From positions 62,001 to 126,000 of the forward strand of contig JAUJNG010000005.1 of NCBI GenBank assembly GCA_030448265.1: a stretch of 64,000 nucleotides of DNA. The letters are read 5' to 3'. Position 1 is the stretch's first letter; every line of letters starts with the position of its first letter. This document shows positions 58,310 to 64,000 of the stretch, piece by piece. The notes below the pieces were generated by a model. It searched no databases. It was not told the DNA's origin and saw only the letters and a program-made list of their open reading frames with translations. This stretch comes from Abditibacterium sp. Lineage in GTDB: Bacteria > Armatimonadota > Abditibacteriia > Abditibacteriales > Abditibacteriaceae. Both the position numbers and the translations under genes were made by a program.

Positions 58310-59538
58310 TGCCGATGGTTCCTCAACAAGGGGAGCATCAATGCCGCTAAAACGCTGAGATGAACCGGCAGGAAGAACGCGGGCGCAATGGTGTAATGAA
58401 ACAACTGGTTGTGCAGATGTCCCAGGAGAGGAATATGAATCGACGCAAAAACCGCCAATCCCATTCTTCCCAGAGGATTGGCCAACAAGAGCGCCGTTCC
58501 AAATGGCACCATCAAAATCGCCAATGCGCGGAGCAAGAGGGGCCAGGGACGCTCGACCATCTCAAGGGTGAATCCTGGGTCAAGTGGCAGGGTGGTTATT
58601 CCAAACAAGGCCAATCCACTCAGAATCGCGTAGATCGTTGCTTTGCGAGGGAAGCGCCAGAACGCGAAGATGCTACCCGCGAGCAAAACGCAGAATGCGA
58701 GCATAGCCCACTGCTGAGAAGCAAAAGTGAACCAGAGGTCGTTGCGGGCCAAAAGCCGCACGGCGCGCATCGGGTTCATGTCCGATGAGTTGGGTTGAGG
58801 CAGAACCGTGTAACGGTAGAGGTAGAGCGCGATTGTTGCGATCAGAAGCGCGCCAACAGCTTTACATCGCGCCTGAAGAGAAGCAGAGGCGCGCGGATGA
58901 AAAAGTGCCATCGCGCCCGCAAGTGCGGGAAAAATGTAGCCCAACTCCTTGGACAACGCCGAGGCTCCAAACAATGCCCAAACCCACACCCAACTGCGCC
59001 GCGAGGAAGATTCGAGCCACGCGTCGAACGCCACAAGCGCCCACATTAGAAACGCGGTGGCGAGTAGGAAGTCCGCAACTGGAAACCACGCGAGCCACTT
59101 TTCAGGGTGCCCTGGATTGTAAAAACGCACACCCGTCGCCGCTATGCCGCACAACAAGGCCAAGATTGGGGAGCGAGTCCAGCGAAAAGAGAGCATCGCC
59201 GCACCGGTGCAAATTGCCGCAAATGGAACAAAGGTCATCCATCCGACCCAAAACCATCCCAGATGATAGCCAACCCAGATTTGTGCCCAGTGAAAGTGTG
59301 AGGCCAAGGGACGGAATTGAGAAACTGTATTCGCATACATCCAAGGGCCGTGCCAGCAATCGAAGCCACCCAGAATCTGAGGGTTTTGGTGATAGCCAGC
59401 AATTAATCCCCAAACATCCCATTCACGCTTGGGTAAATCCTCTAAGGAATGACACAAAACAAAGTCCCAATTGAGGGCAAAAGCGCACAACACCACTGCA
59501 AGTAGTGTGTAGCGAACCTGATGTGGCGTTTTTTCCAT
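58249..59538 (-). CDS. Polytopic membrane protein, GT-C-like, unknown
   Basis: About 429 aa with ten or more hydrophobic segments. An N-terminal membrane helix (VRYTLLAVVLCAFALNWDFV) is followed by a large polar loop with aromatic residues and acidic KREWDVWG. FRPLASHFHWAQIWVGYHLG resembles the RPL-type element of GT-C glycosyltransferases and mannosyltransferase-like proteins. Base composition is less GC-rich than the neighbours. ATG 59538 is used; the longer frame start at 59694 lies over the small divergent ORF. Its last 20 codons run over the broken toxin gene, so the natural end may have been shorter. Function unproven. Confidence 0.72.
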   Translation of the reverse strand: MEKTPHQVRYTLLAVVLCAFALNWDFVLCHSLEDLPKREWDVWGLIAGYHQNPQILGGFDCWHGPWMYANTVSQFRPLASHFHWAQIWVGYHLGWFWVGWMTFVPFAAICTGAAMLSFRWTRSPILALLCGIAATGVRFYNPGHPEKWLAWFPVADFLLATAFLMWALVAFDAWLESSSRRSWVWVWALFGASALSKELGYIFPALAGAMALFHPRASASLQARCKAVGALLIATIALYLYRYTVLPQPNSSDMNPMRAVRLLARNDLWFTFASQQWAMLAFCVLLAGSIFAFWRFPRKATIYAILSGLALFGITTLPLDPGFTLEMVERPWPLLLRALAILMVPFGTALLLANPLGRMGLAVFASIHIPLLGHLHNQLFHYTIAPAFFLPVHLSVLAALMLPLLRNHRHHIDSCRILSSSARRSNWTR

Positions 59539-59575
59539 CGTAAGTGATTGAGTAGTTTGCAACAAAAGGAAATTT

Positions 59576-59704
59576 ATGAATGTTGTTGTTTTGCGAGCGG
59601 TATTGACAGCAGACCGGCGCGAATTTGAAAGCCGCATCGGTCGTTTGGAATCCGACGATCTCGCCGCCGTTTTCACCGAACTCGACCGTCTCATCGGACG
59701 CTAA
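59576..59704 (+). CDS. 42-aa ORF, possible PemK/MazF C-terminal remnant
   Basis: MNVVVLRAVLTADRREFESR, then IGRLESDDLAAVFTELDRLI. The helical pattern (R..IGRL....L..V...L...I) resembles the last 35 residues of PemK/MazF toxins. AAGGAA upstream of ATG 59576 is a fair ribosome-binding site. It ends five bases before the fdhD GTG. It could be a remnant or a small real gene; too short to decide. Confidence 0.4.
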   Translation: MNVVVLRAVLTADRREFESRIGRLESDDLAAVFTELDRLIGR

Positions 59705-59709
59705 AAATC

Positions 59710-60528
59710 GTGTCACCCCTTCAAATCCATCCCGCCCTGCAACTCCGCAACGGCACTTCCAACGCTGTCGAAGACGCTCTCATCGTCGAGGAACCGCTCG
59801 AAATTCGCCTCGACAACCGCCGCTACACCGCCACGATGCGAACGCCTGGCGAAACCCAAAACGACGACTTTCTGCTCGCCCAGGGCCTGCTTTTTTCCGA
59901 AGGCGTAATTTCGTCGCTCGAAGACATCGAACGGCTCGAATGGAGCGCGCGCTGCCGCGATTTGAGTGACGAATTGGTGAACGTCGTCAACGTCACTTTG
60001 CACGACGCTTCGCAAATTCCGGCGCATTTGTGGGAGCGTTCGCTCATTTCGAATTCGAGCTGTGGACTATGCGGCAAAGCCAGCGTCGAAGCGCTTTCGG
60101 CGCGGTTCGAGCCGCTTCAAAGCGCGCCGTTGCATCTCGAAATCATCCGCGATCTGCCGGAAAAGATGCGCCCGCACCAAAAATGGTTCGACCAGAGCGG
60201 CGGCTGTCACGCGGCGGCGATTTTCGGCGCGCGGGGCGAACTTTTGTGCTGTTTCGAGGACATCGGACGCCATAACGCGACGGATAAGGCCCTCGGTTTC
60301 GGTCTCGAAAATGGCTTTATTCCGGCGAGTGAACCGCTCACTTTGCTGGTTTCGGGGCGCGCCAGTTTTGAAATCATTCAGAAAGCGCTTGTGGCGCGCA
60401 TTGCGACGGTGTGCAGCGTGTCGGCGGCGTCGAGTCTGGCGGTCGATCTGGCCGCGAAAAACGGTTTGAATCTGGTTGGTTTTGTGAGACCACGCGGCCT
60501 GACGGTTTACTACGGCGCTCCGATTTGA
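59710..60528 (+). CDS. fdhD: Formate dehydrogenase accessory sulfurtransferase
   Basis: 272 aa. FdhD passes sulfur from a cysteine desulfurase to the molybdenum cofactor, required for activity of FdhF-type enzymes. The two catalytic Cys are C118 and C121 (SNSSCGLCGKAS). Other family landmarks are EEPLEIRLDNRRY, DQSGGCHAAAIF, CFEDIGRHNATDKALGF and the C-terminal LVSGRASFEI. A GTG start at 59710 fits the family N-terminus. It is separated from the FdhF/YdeP-like gene by the broken TA module and a convergent membrane-protein gene, but is the likely maturation factor for it. Confidence 0.95.
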   Translation: MSPLQIHPALQLRNGTSNAVEDALIVEEPLEIRLDNRRYTATMRTPGETQNDDFLLAQGLLFSEGVISSLEDIERLEWSARCRDLSDELVNVVNVTLHDASQIPAHLWERSLISNSSCGLCGKASVEALSARFEPLQSAPLHLEIIRDLPEKMRPHQKWFDQSGGCHAAAIFGARGELLCCFEDIGRHNATDKALGFGLENGFIPASEPLTLLVSGRASFEIIQKALVARIATVCSVSAASSLAVDLAAKNGLNLVGFVRPRGLTVYYGAPI

Positions 60529-60594
60529 CCGCAAATGAACGCTGATAGACACAGATTTTTCATTTATCTGTGTTCATCCGCGTTCATCTGCGGT
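60528..60594. repeat. Family L inverted repeat (ACCGCAGATGAACGC type)
   Basis: Arms 60528-60556 and 60566-60594 pair over 29 bases with about four mismatches. It starts on the last base of the fdhD stop and runs almost to the next gene's ATG. Similar CGCAGATGAACGCGGATGAA sequences are dispersed in many bacterial genomes. Confidence 0.85.
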
Positions 60595-60606
60595 TAAATT
60601 GCAAGC

Positions 60607-61461
60607 ATGAAACCTGAACTTTTGGTCAACGAACATTGCCGGTGCGGGGAAAATCCGCTCTACGACGACGCGCGCAACGTGTTGTATTGGTGCGACATTC
60701 CGGCGGGCAAGATTTTCGCGCTCGATGTGGCGTCGGGCGCACACAAAACGATTTACGATGACAAAGAATGCGGCGCTTTTTCGCTTCAGGAAGACGGCAC
60801 CTTGCTGCTCCTGCTGCACGGCGAAGCGGCGCTTCTCGATCCCGATTCGGGAGAGATTAAGCCGCTCAAAAGCGACATCGTGCGCGAAACGGGCCGCTTC
60901 AACGACTGCATCGCCGATCCGCGCGGGCGCCTCTTTTCCGGCACCATGGGACGAGACAATCAGAAAAACGGCGCACTGTTCGCGCTCAGCCACGATTTAA
61001 GTGCCGCCAAAATTTATGAGGGCACCGGCTGCTCCAACGGAATGGCTTTCACGCCCGATTTAGGAGGTTTGTATTGGGTCGATTCGACCGCGAAAAGGGT
61101 GTATTTATTCGATTATGACGAGGAAAGCGGCACGCTTTCCAATCAGCGCGAATGGCTCCACACGCCGAATTTGACTCCCGACGGCCTCACGATCGATGTG
61201 GCGGGCAACCTGTGGATCGCATTTTACACCGGCGGCTTTCTGCGATTTTACGATGCGAACGCGCAGTTAATCGAGCAAATCGACATTCCGGCCAACCATG
61301 TGACGTCGTGCATTTTTGGCGGCGCAAACTTCGAGCATCTTTTCGTCACGACGGCGGGCGGGCAAGAGGGCAGCGATTCAACTGATGGCGCGCTGTTTCG
61401 CCTCACGCCCGAAGTCGGCGGGCGCCGCGAATTTCGTTCGCGCGTAAGGGGCAGCGAATAA
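60607..61461 (+). CDS. SMP-30/gluconolactonase-type lactonase
   Basis: 284 aa, six-bladed beta-propeller hydrolase, cytoplasmic (no signal). Metal-ligand motifs: Glu in CGENPLYDD, Asn in GRFNDCIADPRGRLFSGTM, Asn in GTGCSNGMAFTPD and Asp in TPDGLTIDVAGNLW. It opens sugar lactones such as gluconolactone or xylonolactone to the acids. No sugar dehydrogenase adjoins it. The final residues (RGSE) and TAA come from a family C repeat; the natural family C-terminus usually ends a little earlier, after the propeller's closing blade. Confidence 0.92.
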   Translation: MKPELLVNEHCRCGENPLYDDARNVLYWCDIPAGKIFALDVASGAHKTIYDDKECGAFSLQEDGTLLLLLHGEAALLDPDSGEIKPLKSDIVRETGRFNDCIADPRGRLFSGTMGRDNQKNGALFALSHDLSAAKIYEGTGCSNGMAFTPDLGGLYWVDSTAKRVYLFDYDEESGTLSNQREWLHTPNLTPDGLTIDVAGNLWIAFYTGGFLRFYDANAQLIEQIDIPANHVTSCIFGGANFEHLFVTTAGGQEGSDSTDGALFRLTPEVGGRREFRSRVRGSE

Positions 61462-61561
61462 ATTCGCCGCAAAGGAGGGCGAAGTCCGCCTGCGCGGACT
61501 GATTCAACTGCAACCTGCGAAGGCAGGTTTGGCTTTCCTTTGCGGCGAATTTATTCGCTGC
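61451..61561. repeat. Family C inverted repeat, copy 2
   Basis: GCAGCGAATAAATTCGCCGC at 61451 pairs with its complement ending at 61561; inner blocks are GAAGTCCGCCTGCGCGGACT and ACCTGCGAAGGCAGGT. The first 11 bases provide Gly-Ser-Glu-stop codons for the lactonase gene. Confidence 0.93.
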
Positions 61562-61619
61562 CACCCTTCTTCACGCCCGCGACGAAGCGCTCTTTCCTCG
61601 CGGGCGTTGCTTTAGGCTG

Positions 61620-62351
61620 ATGCGCTTCAAATCTCATCCCCATCACCGGCGATTTCTCGCTCTTTCGACCGCCGTTTTGTTTTTGGGCGCAGGCGCGATG
61701 GTTGCCGCACTGAAATGGTCGCCGCGCGAAAGCGTGCGCCGCGTCGTGCCCTTCAATCGCGCGACGCGAGTTGTGGAGACTTCCTTCGATTCGTGGGTCG
61801 AGCCGCAGGTGCACCGCGTGCCGATTTCCGATCCGGTGCGGCGCAAAATCGTGGCGGCGGCGCGCGCTCAGGAAGGCGACGCCTACGACGCCAGCTATCG
61901 AAAAATTTCCTACCCTAACGGCGACGTGCCCGCAGGCGGCGGCGCCTGCACCGATGTCGTGATTCGCGCCCTGCGCGCCGCCGGAGTTGATTTGCAAAAG
62001 CTAATTCACCAGGATATGAAGCGCGATTTTCGGCGCTATCCCGACCACTGGAAATTAGGGCGCACTGACCCCAACATCGACCATCGCCGCGTGCCCAATC
62101 ACCTGGTTTTCTTCCGCAAACACGGCCAGAGTTTGCCCCTTGGCACCACGGGCGCGGCGCTCAAAACCTGGCTGCCAGGCGACATCGTGTATTGGAAAAT
62201 GGAAGGCGCCAAATGGCACACCGGCGTGGTTTCCGACGGCATCGGGCCATCGGGAAAACCGCTCGTGGTTCACAACGCCTGGCAGTGCGTCGAACAGGAT
62301 TATCTCGACAACTGGCCCATTATCGGGCACTTCCGCTTTCCGAAGCGGTAA
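61620..62351 (+). CDS. DUF1287-family exported protein
   Basis: 243 aa. An N-terminal membrane/signal segment (FLALSTAVLFLGAGAMVAAL) precedes a DUF1287 domain: DASYRKISYPNGDVPAGGGA, then CTDVVIRALRAAGVDLQKLI and LPGDIVYWKMEGAKWHTGVV. The Cys of GACTDVV and His of KWHTGVV fit an NlpC/P60-like cysteine peptidase or amidase arrangement. It would act on the cell wall or a periplasmic substrate. Family members have no established biochemical role that I know of. A response-regulator gene starts 77 bases later on the same strand. Confidence 0.87.
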   Translation: MRFKSHPHHRRFLALSTAVLFLGAGAMVAALKWSPRESVRRVVPFNRATRVVETSFDSWVEPQVHRVPISDPVRRKIVAAARAQEGDAYDASYRKISYPNGDVPAGGGACTDVVIRALRAAGVDLQKLIHQDMKRDFRRYPDHWKLGRTDPNIDHRRVPNHLVFFRKHGQSLPLGTTGAALKTWLPGDIVYWKMEGAKWHTGVVSDGIGPSGKPLVVHNAWQCVEQDYLDNWPIIGHFRFPKR

Positions 62352-62428
62352 TCGATAGTTGGTTTAACGTGCGATTGACTGCTTGCGAAGGCGTGGCGCA
62401 AGACACAGCAACAGCAAAATCAGGAACG

Positions 62429-62806
62429 ATGACAATCTTATTTGTGGAGAATCATTCGCGCTTTGCAAGCGTCGCGATCAAAACCTTTTTGTCGGCTCAC
62501 ACTGTCATGGTTGTTCCCAGTCTGGCGGCGGCACGTCAAGTCTTAACCGCGAGCAGATTCGATGTTGTCTTAATTGACTATGATTTGGATGATGGCAAGG
62601 GTGCAGAGATAGTTCAAGAAGTCCAAAACCAAGTCAATCGCCCCATAGTTATTGCAATTTCATCTCATTCGGCGGGAAATCAGGCTCTCTTGCAAGCTGG
62701 AGCAGATGCGGTCTGTGGCAAGATGGATTTCAAGAACATCGAGACCGTTATAGTTGAGGCGCGTTCAAAGTCGTTGCTCAAAGCAGTGATCGTCGCTAAC
62801 GATTAA
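62429..62806 (+). CDS. Stand-alone response-regulator receiver domain
   Basis: 125 aa, receiver fold only, no output domain. Asp50 in VVLIDYDLDDGKG is the likely phosphorylation site, and Lys98 in VCGKMD the switch Lys. The usual acidic pair at the end of strand 1 is Glu7-Asn8 (FVENH), so one acid is missing and phosphorylation may be weak. AGGA six bases before ATG 62429 marks the start; the longer ORF from 62192 overlaps DUF1287. No histidine kinase is nearby. Lower GC than its neighbours. It ends convergent with, and four bases into, the TPR gene. Confidence 0.82.
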   Translation: MTILFVENHSRFASVAIKTFLSAHTVMVVPSLAAARQVLTASRFDVVLIDYDLDDGKGAEIVQEVQNQVNRPIVIAISSHSAGNQALLQAGADAVCGKMDFKNIETVIVEARSKSLLKAVIVAND

Positions 62807-63663
62807 CTCAAACGCTGAATCCGGCTCACGAAATCGGCATCGTAGGCGCCCAGTTCGATTTTGTTGACATCAACGGCGATTTCCGGCTCTTGATTGTCGC
62901 GCATATAAGCGTAGAGCAGCAGCGTTTGATAGCTCGGATTAGTGGGCGCCATCTGCGCGGCCTGCTGGAAATGCGGCACGGCGGCGGAAGTGTCTCCGGC
63001 CCGCAAAAGCGCCGCGCCCAGGCGCAAACGGTAGTATTCGTCGCGCGGCGCCAGTGCGACGGTCTGTTTCATCTGTTCCACCGACTGCTCGTTGCGCTCC
63101 ATCAGGCGATATAAATCGGCGAGATGAAAGCGATAAAACGCATCGTTGGGCGCCATTTCCAAAATCTGCAAAAGCTGCGCTTCGGCCTGTTCGTAAAGTC
63201 CCATCGTGGCCAGACAAACCGCCAGTTTCCACCGCAAAAACGGTTTTTTGGGCTGCGAGCGCACGGCGCGCTCGTAGGAGCGCACGGCGGCGGCGCTGCG
63301 CGCGAAAGTGCGGCACAAATCGCCCAGACCAATGTAGGCTTCGGTAAGTTCTTCGCCGCCCTGCTCGCTTTGCGCGTCGAGGGCGCGCTGGAAGAGTTCG
63401 AAGGCTTTGCCGTGCAGATCGCTGGCGGCGTAGCCTTCGGCGAGTTTGACCAGACGCTGGGGCGAATGAGGGTCGAGCTGCGCGGCTTTTTTGTAGTCGC
63501 CCAGAGCGCCCGCGAAATCGCCGTCGTCGCCGCGCTGGTCACCGTTCACGACGTGCAAATCGCTCTTTTTCGAAGGCGACAGCGCGCGCTCGGCACGTGT
63601 GGAAAGCTCGGACGAACCTTCCGCTTGCGTGGGGTCAAAAGCCCGCTCGTTGGAATTCGACAT
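62803..63663 (-). CDS. Tetratricopeptide-repeat protein
   Basis: 286 aa, soluble. A polar, Ser/Glu-rich N-terminal 50 residues precedes about seven TPR units, for example GDFAGALGDYKKAAQLDPHS, then KAFELFQRALDA, AAVRSYERAVRSQPKKPFLR and QAEAQLLQILEMAPNDAFYR. It should serve as a protein-protein scaffold; partners are unknown. ATG 63663 (MSNSNERAF) is taken, as the upstream extension is basic and not repeat-like. It precedes nothing obvious in an operon; dtd lies 82 bases upstream on the same strand. Confidence 0.87.
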   Translation of the reverse strand: MSNSNERAFDPTQAEGSSELSTRAERALSPSKKSDLHVVNGDQRGDDGDFAGALGDYKKAAQLDPHSPQRLVKLAEGYAASDLHGKAFELFQRALDAQSEQGGEELTEAYIGLGDLCRTFARSAAAVRSYERAVRSQPKKPFLRWKLAVCLATMGLYEQAEAQLLQILEMAPNDAFYRFHLADLYRLMERNEQSVEQMKQTVALAPRDEYYRLRLGAALLRAGDTSAAVPHFQQAAQMAPTNPSYQTLLLYAYMRDNQEPEIAVDVNKIELGAYDADFVSRIQRLS

Positions 63664-63745
63664 GAAAACTGCTTCTTGAATCATGGAAAAACTGACGTTG
63701 CAAAGGGCCTTTCGTGCCCCTGCGCGCGCCATTTTCCGCCGACAA

Positions 63746-64000
63746 TTACGGTTCTAAAAGGAGCGTCACCGGCCCGTCGTTTTCGACGAAAACGCGCATA
63801 TCAGCACCGAAAACGCCCTTTTGCACCTCGATGCCCTGCGCGGCTAAAAGTGTAGCAAGCGATTCAAAAAGCCGTTTGGCATCGTCGGGCAGCGCCGCCG
63901 CCATAAAACTGGGCCGGTTGCCTTTGCGCGCGTCGCCGCAGAGCGTGAAATTGGAAATGAGCAGCACTTTCCCGCCGACATCTTTGAGCGCCAGATTGAA
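63746..64000 (-). CDS. dtd: D-aminoacyl-tRNA deacylase, partial (cut by window end)
   Basis: C-terminal 84 codons only; the gene continues past 64000. The protein removes D-amino acids (and glycine) from mischarged tRNA. Signatures are [20 protein letters not shown] (the SQxT-like SNFT catalytic loop), [11 protein letters not shown] and the C-terminal [20 protein letters not shown] with the GP-containing motif NxGPVT. The Ser-Gln-x-Thr motif is Ser-Asn-Phe-Thr here, a mild variant. Confidence 0.93.
   Translation of the reverse strand, partial: FNLALKDVGGKVLLISNFTLCGDARKGNRPSFMAAALPDDAKRLFESLATLLAAQGIEVQKGVFGADMRVFVENDGPVTLLLEP

Noticed and set aside
62192..62428. N-terminal extension of the response regulator from 62192
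   Set aside because: It overlaps the DUF1287 gene in another frame and is Arg-rich shadow sequence; the receiver domain begins exactly at ATG 62429 with AGGA upstream.

Overview
The window looks like chromosomal DNA from a free-living, GC-rich, diderm-type bacterium. It carries housekeeping genes (gltB, alaS, leuS, dtd), periplasmic Tat and Sec exports, an OmpA-type peptidoglycan-binding domain and a 'stalk' (copper amine oxidase N-like) protein. Gene content and style fit the Armatimonadota/Abditibacteriota neighbourhood better than Proteobacteria, but this is a low-confidence inference because no rRNA or ribosomal protein gene is present. No prophage, insertion sequence, tRNA or CRISPR array was recognised.

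Layout. 0.3-0.95 kb: an HTH antitoxin beside a RelE/HigB-type toxin interrupted by a stop codon. 1.0-10.4 kb: a giant cyclic beta-glucan synthase-like gene. 11.1-12.0 kb: a PadR regulator and a membrane protein. 12.2-16.9 kb: glutamate synthase large subunit. 17.5-26.9 kb: an MFS exporter, alaS, an AI-2E-type permease, an aldo/keto reductase, a glycosyltransferase and a putative presenilin/SPP-like membrane protease. 27.0-32.4 kb: leuS and small genes, including a frameshifted sugar-phosphate isomerase. 32.4-36.4 kb: a Gld-like ABC system (ATPase, permease, frameshifted GldG-like protein, short DUF4340 protein). 36.7-48.0 kb: a Cys-rich membrane protein facing a long minus-strand cluster of two substrate-binding proteins (one fused to OmpA), an ABC permease and ATPase, two coiled-coil proteins, PspA and an AAA+ ATPase. 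48.2-51.2 kb: stalk protein and a sugar isomerase. 51.4-55.2 kb: ECF sigma factor, zinc anti-sigma factor, exported MsrB, cytochrome b, Tat-exported MsrP/YedY-like molybdoenzyme and an exported Met-rich repeat peptide. 55.2-64 kb: FdhF/YdeP-like molybdoenzyme, a broken MazEF module, a membrane protein, FdhD, an SMP-30 lactonase, DUF1287, a response-regulator domain, a TPR protein and dtd (cut by the window edge).

The most interesting gene system is at 51.4-55.2 kb. Sigma factor, anti-sigma factor, MsrB, cytochrome b, YedY-like reductase and Met-rich peptide lie in order on one strand. The parts list matches the hypochlorite-scavenging SigF/NrsF-MrpX-YedY1 module described in Azospira suillum, with a zinc-binding soluble anti-sigma and an exported MsrB added. 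In that model the Met-rich peptide is oxidised as a sacrificial sink and is re-reduced by the two reductases. A second candidate system is the ABC/OmpA/PspA/AAA+ cluster at 38.4-48.0 kb.

The second theme is structural. Gaps between genes are filled by at least twenty large inverted repeats from about a dozen sequence families, many with 20-66 nt arms. Several supply the stop codon or C-terminal tail of the adjoining gene, and one sits in frame inside a glycosyltransferase gene. Two toxin genes and two other genes carry disruptions. Three of the four affected genes have single-base indels at or near homopolymers, so assembly error must be excluded for those.
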